Below are positions 1-4,994 of a stretch of DNA of 6,609 bases, piece by piece. Below the pieces are notes generated by a model. That model was not told the origin of the DNA, did not search any database, and was given only the letters and a program-made list of their open reading frames with translations. The stretch lies in assembly GCA_017419325.1 (NCBI GenBank), contig JAFOLN010000180.1:1-6609 (forward strand). The letters run 5' to 3'. Origin of the DNA: Clostridia bacterium. GTDB lineage: Bacteria > Bacillota > Clostridia > Oscillospirales > RGIG577. Position 1 is the stretch's first letter, and each line of letters starts with the position of its first letter. The translations under genes were made by a program, and so were the position numbers.

Positions 1-291
1 CCGAAAAGCGGCGCTGACTTCTGGAGCGAAGCCGAAGTCTCGGGCATACTCGCGGAGTATGACGCGGGCGCGGGCAGCGTGTTCCGTCTTTCAGCGGACG
101 CGGCCGTGATACTCACGGAGCCTCACTCGACGAATCAGGCGAAAACAACGTTGGGCACTCTTTCGGACCTCGTTCCCGCGTCCGTTGACGGCTCCGGACG
201 CATAACCTCCGGCATGGTGGTAACGCTCGCCTATAACGGCGAAACGGGCGAGGTTACCCAGGTCTTCGCGAATACCGAATTGGTCAAATAA
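1..291 (+). CDS. C-terminal part of an unrecognised protein (5' end outside window)
   Basis: Frame 1 is open from the first base to a TAA at 289-291, giving the last 96 residues of a longer protein. The valine codon GTG at 79 is in frame but is unlikely to be the true start, because the same frame stays open with similar composition upstream of it. The visible part is rich in Ala, Gly, Thr, Val and Ser, with alternating hydrophobic residues. It ends in a likely beta hairpin (TLAYNGETGEV then TQVFANTELVK). It has no cysteines, no membrane segment and no catalytic motif that I recognise. Such a composition would suit the C-terminal beta-rich end of an exported or surface protein, but that is only inference. 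It converges on the catalase gene and shares a terminator with it. Confidence 0.75.
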   Translation, partial: PKSGADFWSEAEVSGILAEYDAGAGSVFRLSADAAVILTEPHSTNQAKTTLGTLSDLVPASVDGSGRITSGMVVTLAYNGETGEVTQVFANTELVK

Positions 292-334
292 GCTTTTTAC
301 GGATATATGCGTCCAAACCTCATTTCCGTATGAA

Positions 335-365
335 AAAGCCGGGGCAGCCGCCCCGGCTTTACTGT
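335..365. terminator. Bidirectional intrinsic terminator between convergent genes
   Basis: A perfect 11-bp stem (335-345 with 350-360) closes a 4-base loop (AGCC). The stem is GC-rich in its inner part and has AAA at its foot and TTT on the other side, so either strand yields a hairpin followed by U-rich sequence. On the + strand a further run of T follows at 365-369, and on the minus strand a TTTTT-type run follows from 337-333. It lies 43 bases after the stop of the partial gene and just beyond the stop of the catalase gene, so it can end both transcripts. Confidence 0.9.
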
Positions 366-367
366 TT

Positions 368-1033
368 TTAACTGAATGACACGGGCTTTCCCTTTACCTC
401 GCCGCTGCCTCCGCCCGGCGAGGGCTCCGACATGCTGAAATACATCCTTGACGCGTCCGTCTTTCCGAAATCCCGGTTCGAGCCGCTGTCCTGCACTCGG
501 TTGAACGCCTCCCGGAACATGGCGTTATGCGCCTCCTCGCGGTTAAGAAGAAAATCTATAGTCTCGCGCACTCTTTTGTCGTTTATCTGGCGGTAAAGGT
601 ACTCATATACCACCTTCGCCCGCTGCTCCGAGGCAATATTCGACAAAATATCGGCGCACAGATCCCCCGTGACGCTGACGTAATCCGCCGTCCATGAATA
701 GCCCGAGGCGTTTGTAAGCGTGGGGGCAAGCCCCGTCAATACGTGCGTCTCTATCTCTCCCGCCCCGGTCTTCTCAAAATCAACGTCGTGACCGTTAAGC
801 ATGTTTACCGTCTGCGCTATCATCTCCATATGCCCCAGCTCCTCCGCGGCTATATCGAGAAACAGGTCCTTTATCGTCTGATCCTTTATCCTGAAGCTCT
901 GCGCCATATACTGCATCGCGGCCTTAAGCTCGCCGTTGCCGCCGCCCAGCTGCTCCTGAAGCAGCGCCGCGTACTGCGGGTTCGGCCTTTCTATCTCCAC
1001 TGGGTGAAAAAGCTTCTTTTCGTGCCTGAACAT
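368..1033 (-). CDS. Manganese catalase, CotJC-like
   Basis: The 221-residue protein matches the di-manganese catalase (ferritin-like) family, which converts hydrogen peroxide to water and oxygen and includes spore-coat CotJC. It opens with MFRHEKKLFHPVEIERP, the usual family start. The expected ligands are all visible: Glu35 (GNGELKAAMQY), Glu65 and His68 (EELGHMEM), Glu136 (IASEQRAK) and His169 (REEAHNAMF), in the four-helix-bundle order. The tail holds the family-like NRDFGKTD and SRMYFSMSEPS, then a short Gly/Ser-rich end. I chose the ATG at 1031-1033 because an AGAGGTG ribosome site lies 6 bases before it. A longer reading from 1081 adds 16 residues unlike the family. It is shorter than the roughly 270-residue classical catalases and closer to CotJC. 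No cotJA/cotJB neighbours are visible, so a spore-coat role is possible but not shown. Confidence 0.93.
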   Translation of the reverse strand: MFRHEKKLFHPVEIERPNPQYAALLQEQLGGGNGELKAAMQYMAQSFRIKDQTIKDLFLDIAAEELGHMEMIAQTVNMLNGHDVDFEKTGAGEIETHVLTGLAPTLTNASGYSWTADYVSVTGDLCADILSNIASEQRAKVVYEYLYRQINDKRVRETIDFLLNREEAHNAMFREAFNRVQDSGSNRDFGKTDASRMYFSMSEPSPGGGSGEVKGKPVSFS

Positions 1034-1039
1034 AAAACA

Positions 1040-1046
1040 CACCTCT
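1040..1046 (-). promoter_or_regulatory. Ribosome binding site of the manganese catalase gene
   Basis: On the minus strand the sequence AGAGGTG sits 6 bases before the ATG at 1033. It fixes the start at MFRHEKK rather than the upstream in-frame ATG at 1081, which has no comparable site. Confidence 0.75.
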
Positions 1047-1067
1047 CTTTTTTCTTTATTCTGCCCG

Positions 1068-1128
1068 CCGCCCCGCCGCATGATGACAGGTAATAATACC
1101 CCTGAAAATACTTCTTCATTGAAATGCG
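1068..1128 (+). repeat. 61-bp direct repeat, copy A
   Basis: This stretch matches 2712-2772 without gaps. The first 34 bases (1068-1101) are identical, and in all 54 of 61 positions agree by hand alignment. The match stops sharply on the left at 1067/2711 and fades after 1128. Inside is an imperfect 12-base palindrome, GGTAATAATACC (1089-1100), which could be an operator. Read on the minus strand it also gives TATTAT about 60 bases before the catalase start, a candidate -10 without a convincing -35. The two copies are in the same orientation and bracket the two-gene operon at 1271-2615. Confidence 0.85.
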
Positions 1129-1146
1129 GAGATTACCCGAGGGCAG

Positions 1147-1225
1147 TTGACAATACAAGGATTATGTGCCATCATTTATTTGAATAATACTGCCCTTGAC
1201 CTCTTGGGATGTATTCCCATCATTT
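1147..1225 (+). promoter_or_regulatory. Two tandem promoter-like units upstream of the zinc-ribbon operon
   Basis: Two units spaced 49 bases apart each contain TTGAC followed about 17 bases later by CCATCATTT. The first has TTGACA at 1147-1152 and CCATCATTT at 1169-1177. The second has TTGACC at 1196-1201 and CCATCATTT at 1217-1225. Read as sigma-A promoters, the -35 boxes are good, and CATCAT at 1170-1175 and 1218-1223 matches 4 of 6 positions of the -10 consensus with 17- and 16-base spacers. They could be tandem promoters or duplicated regulator sites. They lie 46 to 124 bases before the start at 1271. Confidence 0.4.
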
Positions 1226-1270
1226 TAAGGGGCGCTTATTCAGTCAGACTATATACCGGAGGAGTAAAAA

Positions 1271-1951
1271 ATGGAAAAACGTGTTTGCAGCATCTGCTCA
1301 AGAGAGATTGAAATTGCTCCGGCCACGGAACCCGACGGGGTCTTTGCGGGCTGGCAGAATGTTGTCTTAAAGGATGGAAATGCGGTTTGCAGCACCTGCA
1401 CGGAGAGTGTAAGGATTCTTTATCCCCTGCGAAATTCCAAGACTTTTGTGGAATCGGGTTCCCGCTTCGGTTATATCGAAACGCGAGGGAAAAGCTCTCC
1501 CAAAAAAGGCTGGATCAACGCGCTGGTCGATCCTCTGGAGGAACTGACGCTGGAGGAATTCAAGCAGGCGCAAATCGACGCGGAGAATGCCGCAAAGACA
1601 ATGGCCGCCCGCTTTCCGGGTGCAAGGGCCGCAGCCGAAGCGGATTTCACATACCGCCATCATACAGCGTCCGCCCGTACGAATCATAAAACGTTGTATT
1701 CGGACAAGAAAGAATATGTGACTTGTGTAAAAGTACTGTTTGGAGAAATCCGGGCGGGCGACACTGTCAGTATTGCCCACAAGGACCGCGAGTACACCGC
1801 AAAAGTGGAGGAAGTGTGGTTCTGGAATTATCTGGACAGCCCGCATCGGGCAATCGACAAGGCTTTTGCGGGAACAACGGCGGCGTTATGGTTCCATCAG
1901 GATGTGCCCTTTATTTATCCGGGCGACATTCTCGTTGTAAAGGAAGGCTGA
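1271..1951 (+). CDS. Zinc-ribbon protein with EF-Tu domain 2-like C-terminus, paralog 1
   Basis: The 226-residue protein is of unknown function. Residues 6-43 form a treble-cysteine-pair module, CSIC (6-9) and CSTC (40-43), spaced CX2CX30CX2C, which should bind one zinc. It is followed by the sequence RILYP. Residues about 87-125 are charged and helical (LEELTLEEFKQAQ), loosely recalling the part after the zinc finger in DUF4428 proteins. Residues about 148-226 read as a beta barrel like domain 2 of translation GTPases: FGEIRAGDTVSI, then YTAKVEEV, then AGTTAALWF, then YPGDILVV. No GTPase domain, signal peptide or membrane segment is present, so it is probably cytoplasmic. A GGAGGAG ribosome site ends 6 bases before the ATG. 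The next gene is a diverged paralog beginning 13 bases after this stop. A binding or adaptor role is plausible; no reaction can be assigned. Confidence 0.85.
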   Translation: MEKRVCSICSREIEIAPATEPDGVFAGWQNVVLKDGNAVCSTCTESVRILYPLRNSKTFVESGSRFGYIETRGKSSPKKGWINALVDPLEELTLEEFKQAQIDAENAAKTMAARFPGARAAAEADFTYRHHTASARTNHKTLYSDKKEYVTCVKVLFGEIRAGDTVSIAHKDREYTAKVEEVWFWNYLDSPHRAIDKAFAGTTAALWFHQDVPFIYPGDILVVKEG

Positions 1952-1964
1952 AGGAGGTACGGAC

Positions 1965-2615
1965 ATGAAAGAATACGAAATCGGCGATACCCTCAATCTG
2001 GGAAACTGCACAAACTGCGGGAATGTGATAGTTATAGAACCGGATAACGGCCTGTTCCGGCCGCAGCGGTGCGGCAACCCCGTGAAGCTTGCGGACGGAA
2101 GCTGGCTCTGCGGCTCATGTCTAAGGAAACTGCGCATCAAATATCCCCAGGAATACAGGATGACTCCGAACGGGAAAAGGATGGAGCCTTATGAACGCGC
2201 ATCGGAACTGAACGAAAAAGAGGCAAAGCAGGAACTGGAGCATGCCCACGATTATCTGGAAGACCTGAGGGAGAAGTACGGTTTTCATCAGGCGGTATTC
2301 TCGGTGGAAAAGGTTGACGTGAAGAAAGGCGGCTTTCTTAAGCCCTCGTTCTACACAGTTACCGGGCATGTGCTCTACGGAACGTTTACTCCGCTTGATG
2401 AGGTAAGCATAGGGATGAACGGCGCTCAGAAGGCAAAAATAAGCTGCCTTGACAATCCCCACAGCACTGTTCCCGTTTCCGATGCGACGGTTCAGCGCGG
2501 TACAAATAAACTGCTCATCGATTATTCGTGGGCGGAGGGCGGCGAAGAAGCGGCCTTCATTTTTCAGGAGAAGAACCTGAATCTGAAACCGGGCGATCTG
2601 ATCATTAAAGACTGA
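1965..2615 (+). CDS. Zinc-ribbon protein with EF-Tu domain 2-like C-terminus, paralog 2
   Basis: The 216-residue protein has the same architecture as the gene before it. CTNC (15-18) and CGSC (49-52) again give CX2CX30CX2C, with an extra Cys36, followed by LRIKYP, the counterpart of RILYP. A charged helical part (residues about 73-102, with NEKEAKQELEHAHDYLEDL) may form a short coiled coil. The C-terminal part (about 118-216) has GTFTPLDEVSIG, AQKAKISCLD, GGEEAAFIF and KPGDLIIKD, matching the barrel strands of paralog 1. It differs by a longer insert (DNPHSTVPVSDATVQ) and a polar N-terminal extension of nine residues before the first cysteine pair. Translation starts at an ATG with a perfect AAGGAGGT (1951-1958) 6 bases upstream, overlapping the previous stop, so the two genes are co-transcribed. 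A terminator follows within 40 bases. Function is unknown; the proteins may act as a pair. Confidence 0.85.
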   Translation: MKEYEIGDTLNLGNCTNCGNVIVIEPDNGLFRPQRCGNPVKLADGSWLCGSCLRKLRIKYPQEYRMTPNGKRMEPYERASELNEKEAKQELEHAHDYLEDLREKYGFHQAVFSVEKVDVKKGGFLKPSFYTVTGHVLYGTFTPLDEVSIGMNGAQKAKISCLDNPHSTVPVSDATVQRGTNKLLIDYSWAEGGEEAAFIFQEKNLNLKPGDLIIKD

Positions 2616-2650
2616 TAAAATCCCCGGCTTAACTTATCGTAAAGCTCCGT

Positions 2651-2683
2651 ATGCACTGCAGGCCGCCTGCGGTGCATTTTTTT
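2651..2683 (+). terminator. Rho-independent terminator of the two-gene operon
   Basis: A 12-bp stem (2651-2662 with 2666-2677, one G-U pair) with a CCG loop is followed by seven T bases (2677-2683). It begins 36 bases after the stop of paralog 2. This closes the operon and separates it from the CAP gene, which has its own promoter. Confidence 0.93.
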
Positions 2684-2711
2684 GTTTCGGCGTCCTCTGT
2701 CACCGTCATGA

Positions 2712-2772
2712 CCGCCCCGCCGCATGATGACAGGTAATAATACCCATGGAAACATTTTTACATTGAAACGCG
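2712..2772 (+). repeat. 61-bp direct repeat, copy B
   Basis: This is the second copy of 1068-1128, in the same orientation and 1644 bases away. Identity is perfect for the first 34 bases and partial after that. It includes the imperfect palindrome GGTAATAATACC at 2733-2744. Its right end contributes CATTGAAACGCG, so the -35 box of the CAP gene promoter is part of the repeat. The corresponding TTGAAA in copy A (1119-1124) has no -10 box at the right distance. Confidence 0.85.
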
Positions 2773-2791
2773 CATATTTATCCTTTAAAAT
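2763..2791 (+). promoter_or_regulatory. Sigma-A-like promoter of the CAP-domain gene
   Basis: TTGAAA (2763-2768) and TAAAAT (2786-2791) are separated by exactly 17 bases, and each matches the consensus at 5 of 6 positions. Transcription would start near 2798, leaving a leader of about 90 bases before the ATG at 2889. Confidence 0.7.
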
Positions 2792-2797
2792 CTAAGT

Positions 2798-2826
2798 ATA
2801 CCGATAAATGGTACCTTGGTCGGTAT
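2798..2826 (+). promoter_or_regulatory. Inverted repeat at the predicted transcription start of the CAP gene
   Basis: ATACCGA (2798-2804) and TCGGTAT (2820-2826) are perfect complements separated by 15 bases. The first arm begins where transcription is expected to start. The pair could therefore be a 5'-terminal mRNA hairpin or a dyad operator. A second complementary pair lies outside it, TATCCTT (2779-2785) with AAGGATA (2830-2836), but its left arm overlaps the spacer upstream of the -10 box, so it would not be in the RNA. I recognise no known riboswitch consensus here. Confidence 0.4.
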
Positions 2827-2888
2827 GCGAAGGATATATCTTTCAAAAAAGGCTCTTTGAGCTTTGTTATGAAAGGAGATCGATAAAT

Positions 2889-3575
2889 ATGCGAAAATAC
2901 TTAAAACAGGCCGCGGCCGTCTGCGCCGTGCTGACGCTTGCGTCAGCCGCGTATGTTCAGGCGGCGTCCCTCTGCGAAAGGCCGCCCGTATGCGTAAACG
3001 GCGGTGCGGCATCGTGCGATGCGGGCGCAAGGCTTTGGGCGGACGGCAGCCGCTTCATTACTTCAGGCGGGAGTCTTTTTGACCTTTTCTTCCCCCGCCC
3101 CGGCACAGGTGAGGCGCCGCAAATCGTCCCCGATGAAACGCCTTCAAACGAGGCGCCGCAATCCGACGCGACCGAAAGCGAAGCTCCCGCGCAGAACGGC
3201 ATAAGCCCCATCGAGCGGGAGGTCGTGCGGCTCACGAACGAGATACGCGCCGCCCACGGCCTTCAAAAGCTTTCGGTAAACGACGCGCTCTGCCGCGCGG
3301 CGCGTACAAAGGCGGCCGACATGGCTGCCCGCGGCTACTTCTCCCACGAAAGCCCCACATACGGCTCCCCCTTTGATATGATGCGCGCCTTCGGCATAAC
3401 GTACAGGAGCGCGGGCGAGAATATCGCATACGGGTACAATACCGCCGAGGCCGTTATGGACGGCTGGATGAACTCCGAGGGTCACCGAAGAAACATCCTT
3501 GACCCGTCGTTCACCGAAATCGGCGTGGGTTATTCCGAAAACGGCGGCTTCTGGTCGCAGATGTTCACAGGATAA
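2889..3575 (+). CDS. Secreted CAP/SCP-domain protein (YkwD-like)
   Basis: The 228-residue protein starts with a signal peptide (MRKYLKQ, then hydrophobic residues 8-23, likely cut after VQA or VQAA near residue 25-26). A short region with three cysteines (29, 35, 43) follows. Then comes a Pro/Glu/Ala-rich linker (about 69-104) and a C-terminal CAP domain (about 107-228). The CAP signatures are clear: LTNEIRAAHGL, YFSHESP with His153, AGENIAYG with Glu177, and NSEGHRRNIL with Glu197 and His199, followed by EIGVGY. These residues form the conserved cavity of the family. Bacterial CAP proteins of this class are extracellular or wall-associated, and their biochemical activity is mostly unknown. 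The ATG at 2889 is chosen for its AAAGGAGAT site 8 bases upstream and for the signal peptide; an in-frame ATG at 2808 would put 27 unrelated residues before it. It is a single-gene transcript with its own promoter. Confidence 0.92.
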   Translation: MRKYLKQAAAVCAVLTLASAAYVQAASLCERPPVCVNGGAASCDAGARLWADGSRFITSGGSLFDLFFPRPGTGEAPQIVPDETPSNEAPQSDATESEAPAQNGISPIEREVVRLTNEIRAAHGLQKLSVNDALCRAARTKAADMAARGYFSHESPTYGSPFDMMRAFGITYRSAGENIAYGYNTAEAVMDGWMNSEGHRRNILDPSFTEIGVGYSENGGFWSQMFTG

Positions 3576-3600
3576 GCACGAATACCCAAAAAGCGCGAAG

Positions 3601-3629
3601 GGCCGTCGGCGGTTTATCCGCCGACGGCC
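3601..3629. terminator. Strong hairpin between convergent CAP and tag genes
   Basis: A perfect 12-bp GC-rich stem (3601-3612 with 3618-3629) with loop TTTAT lies between two convergent stop codons. On the + strand it is followed only by AATTTAT, a weak U-tract. On the minus strand a CTTTTTG run comes about 10 bases beyond the stem. It probably acts as a shared terminator or a 3'-end stabiliser; its efficiency cannot be judged from sequence. Confidence 0.7.
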
Positions 3630-3642
3630 AATTTATGCCACG

Positions 3643-4248
3643 TTACCCCTCCCGGTCGGGCGCGAGCCTCACCGTAGGGTACGACGCGTTTATCTGAATA
3701 TAGAGCGGGCAGTCCTCCGCGTGGTCATTTATTATGCCGCAGGCCTGAAGATGGGAATAAACCGTCACCGCGCCCACATATTTAAAGCCCCGCCTCTTCA
3801 TATCGCGGCTTATATCCGCGGAGAGGCCGTTCTTCGCTGGCACAGCGCCCTTTTCGTGACCGTCGTAAAGGACGGTCTTCCCGTCGGTATAGCCCCAGAG
3901 ATAATCGCAGAAGGAGCCGAACTCCCCGCGCATCTTAAGGATACAGCGGGCGTTGTTTATAACGGCCCTCACCTTCCGCTCGGAGCGTATCATCCCCTCG
4001 GTTTCAAGGATGCGCCGCACGTCCTCCTCGCCGTAGCCCTCGATTTTTTCAAAATCGAAGTTTTCAAAGCATTCGCGGAATATCTCCCGCTTTTTCATCA
4101 TAAGCGCCCAGCTCAGGCCGCACTGAAGGCACTCAAGCGTCAGATGCTCGAACATCTGCCTGTCGTCGTCCCGCACTGGTATGCCCCATTCGGTGTCGTG
4201 GTAACGCCTGTCGGCGTCGCTCGTAAAAATTCTGTCGCAATGTCCCAT
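3643..4248 (-). CDS. tag: DNA-3-methyladenine glycosylase I
   Basis: The 201-residue protein belongs to the Tag family, which removes 3-methyladenine from alkylated DNA as the first step of base excision repair. The zinc-binding residues known from E. coli Tag are present: Cys4 and His17 near the start, and His176 and Cys180 in NDHAEDC. The base-recognition region is conserved: Tyr16-His17, EWGIPV, and LECLQCGLSW with Glu39 and Trp47, matching Glu38 and Trp46 of E. coli. KKREIFRECFENFD and KKRGFKYVG-like (MKRRGFKYVGAV) blocks also fit. It is slightly longer than the usual ~187 residues because of about 20 residues after Cys180. The start is ATG 4246-4248, with AGGGGG 7 bases upstream. The frame stays open to 4365, but those 39 residues would cover the promoter and do not match the family. 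It is monocistronic and converges on the CAP gene. Confidence 0.96.
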   Translation of the reverse strand: MGHCDRIFTSDADRRYHDTEWGIPVRDDDRQMFEHLTLECLQCGLSWALMMKKREIFRECFENFDFEKIEGYGEEDVRRILETEGMIRSERKVRAVINNARCILKMRGEFGSFCDYLWGYTDGKTVLYDGHEKGAVPAKNGLSADISRDMKRRGFKYVGAVTVYSHLQACGIINDHAEDCPLYIQINASYPTVRLAPDREG

Positions 4249-4297
4249 TTCGCCGCCCCCTTTATGAATATGACGCTTTGTTTTGTCGTTTAAAACG

Positions 4298-4306
4298 ATT
4301 ATACCA
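4298..4306 (-). promoter_or_regulatory. Extended -10 promoter of tag
   Basis: On the minus strand the sequence reads TGGTATAAT, a perfect TATAAT with the TGn extension. It lies about 50 bases before the tag ATG. The -35 position holds only a T-rich stretch (around 4321-4327), which is typical where an extended -10 compensates. The position rules out the longer in-frame reading from 4365. Confidence 0.7.
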
Positions 4307-4561
4307 TAAAACGCGGGCGGGAAAAATATAAAAAAGCTTCTTACCAAATCCCGCATAACTCTCATCGGGCACCGAAGTCACGGGCGCGACAGCGCCAATT
4401 GGTGGCAAAACAGTCTTGAATGATGCCTCATGGCGAAAAGCTTCGGAGACCTGAAGAAGAGCCCTCATTCCGACTATAAATGGCGCGTTTGAAGTCCGCA
4501 TTAAGTAACGCCTCGCGGAAAGGGGCGCGAACAGCGACCCCGAGAGCGAGGGAGCGGAGAG

Positions 4562-4585
4562 TTTGAGAGGCGGCAGTCTCTCAAA
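4562..4585. repeat. Hairpin TTTGAGAG / CTCTCAAA
   Basis: Perfect 8-bp arms at 4562-4569 and 4578-4585 close an 8-base loop. It lies 7 bases before another perfect hairpin, so the two may form one structured unit. Confidence 0.55.
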
Positions 4586-4592
4586 ACTTTTG

Positions 4593-4614
4593 CTACTTTT
4601 GGTTACAAAAGTAG
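4593..4614. repeat. Hairpin CTACTTTTG / CAAAAGTAG
   Basis: Perfect 9-bp arms (4593-4601 and 4606-4614) close a GTTA loop. This CTACTTTTGGTTAC-type palindrome resembles dispersed intergenic palindromes seen in Clostridia genomes, judged from memory and not searched. A GCCCC/GGGGC pair (4615-4619 and 4635-4639) follows directly. Confidence 0.6.
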
Positions 4615-4640
4615 GCCCCGCCGGCAGGCGAAAAGGGGCA

Positions 4641-4658
4641 TTAGAACCGTGGTTCTAA
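4641..4658. repeat. Palindrome TTAGAACC / GGTTCTAA
   Basis: Perfect 8-base arms are separated by only two bases, so as RNA it would fold with a 4-base loop and a 7-bp stem. A run of A and G follows. No T tract follows on the + strand, so it does not look like a + strand terminator. Confidence 0.5.
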
Positions 4659-4674
4659 AAAGAAAAGATGTTAG

Positions 4675-4690
4675 AGCAGAACTTTCTGCT
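4675..4690. repeat. Small hairpin AGCAGA / TCTGCT
   Basis: Perfect 6-bp arms flank an ACTT loop in an AT-rich stretch. Extending outward adds only one more base on each side. It is one of the series of palindromes in this intergenic region. Confidence 0.4.
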
Positions 4691-4711
4691 TTACAAATAT
4701 GTAAAAAGTAA

Positions 4712-4760
4712 TTTTAAAGTCTTTGTGCGGGAGATTCTTCGGCTTCGCCTCAGAATGACA
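4712..4760 (+). repeat. Dispersed intergenic repeat, unit 1
   Basis: The unit runs from TTTTAAAGTC to CAGAATGACA and contains GTGCGGGAGATTCTTC. Within it, ATTCTTCGGC and GCCTCAGAAT form an imperfect palindrome. It matches the widespread bacterial intergenic element whose minus-strand translation contains HSERSEES-like peptides; this identification is from memory. A second unit lies at 4929-4994. Confidence 0.7.
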
Positions 4761-4832
4761 TAAAGGGGGCGGCTTCATGCGTTGTGTGTGAGCCCGGGTG
4801 CGGCTTGCAGAGGATGGCGTGACACCTCATCC

Positions 4833-4847
4833 GTCTGCTTCGCAGAC
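4833..4847. repeat. Hairpin GTCTGC / GCAGAC
   Basis: A perfect 6-bp stem with a TTC loop is embedded in CCTCATCC and ACACCTTCC. This context resembles another short repeat commonly found between genes in Clostridia, from memory. It lies between the two units of the dispersed repeat. Confidence 0.5.
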
Positions 4848-4928
4848 ACCTTCCGACCGGGGTCCCCGGAAAAAAGCTCTGCGGATTTTTTGGGGTGGTT
4901 CAACAAGGAAGCCTTTTTTGGAAGCTGC

Positions 4929-4994
4929 TTTTAAAGTCTCGAAGCGAAGTTTTGGGCGCGGTGCGGGAGATTCTTCGCTTCGCTCAGAATGACA
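4929..4994 (+). repeat. Dispersed intergenic repeat, unit 2
   Basis: This unit also starts TTTTAAAGTC and ends CAGAATGACA, and it shares GTGCGGGAGATTCTTC with unit 1. It carries 17 extra bases after the first block. These include CGAAGCGAAG (4940-4949), a perfect complement of CTTCGCTTCG (4973-4982), so unit 2 can fold into a 10-bp stem that competes with the smaller ATTCT/AGAAT hairpin. Its minus strand reads CHSERSEESP, the well-known spurious peptide of this repeat. Confidence 0.75.

Noticed and set aside
79..291. Complete 70-residue gene starting at GTG 79
   Set aside because: The frame is open to the first base of the window with the same composition, so this is the tail of a larger gene.
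743..1093. 116-codon + strand frame
   Set aside because: It is antisense to the manganese catalase, whose ligands are all conserved on the other strand.
1068..2772. CRISPR-like repeats
   Set aside because: There are only two copies, 1644 bases apart, with genes between them and no spacer pattern.
2808..2888. N-terminal extension of the CAP protein
   Set aside because: It has no ribosome site and would bury the signal peptide; the ATG at 2889 has a good site.
2779..2888. Riboswitch in the CAP gene leader
   Set aside because: The leader after the predicted start is short, and I recognise no core motif of any known riboswitch class.
3499..4293. 264-codon open frame on the + strand
   Set aside because: It runs antisense to tag, overlaps the end of the CAP gene and the terminator hairpin, and resembles no protein family.
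4249..4365. N-terminal extension of tag to an upstream ATG
   Set aside because: It would translate through a TGnTATAAT promoter, and the family starts at MGHCDR-like sequence with the first zinc ligand at Cys4.
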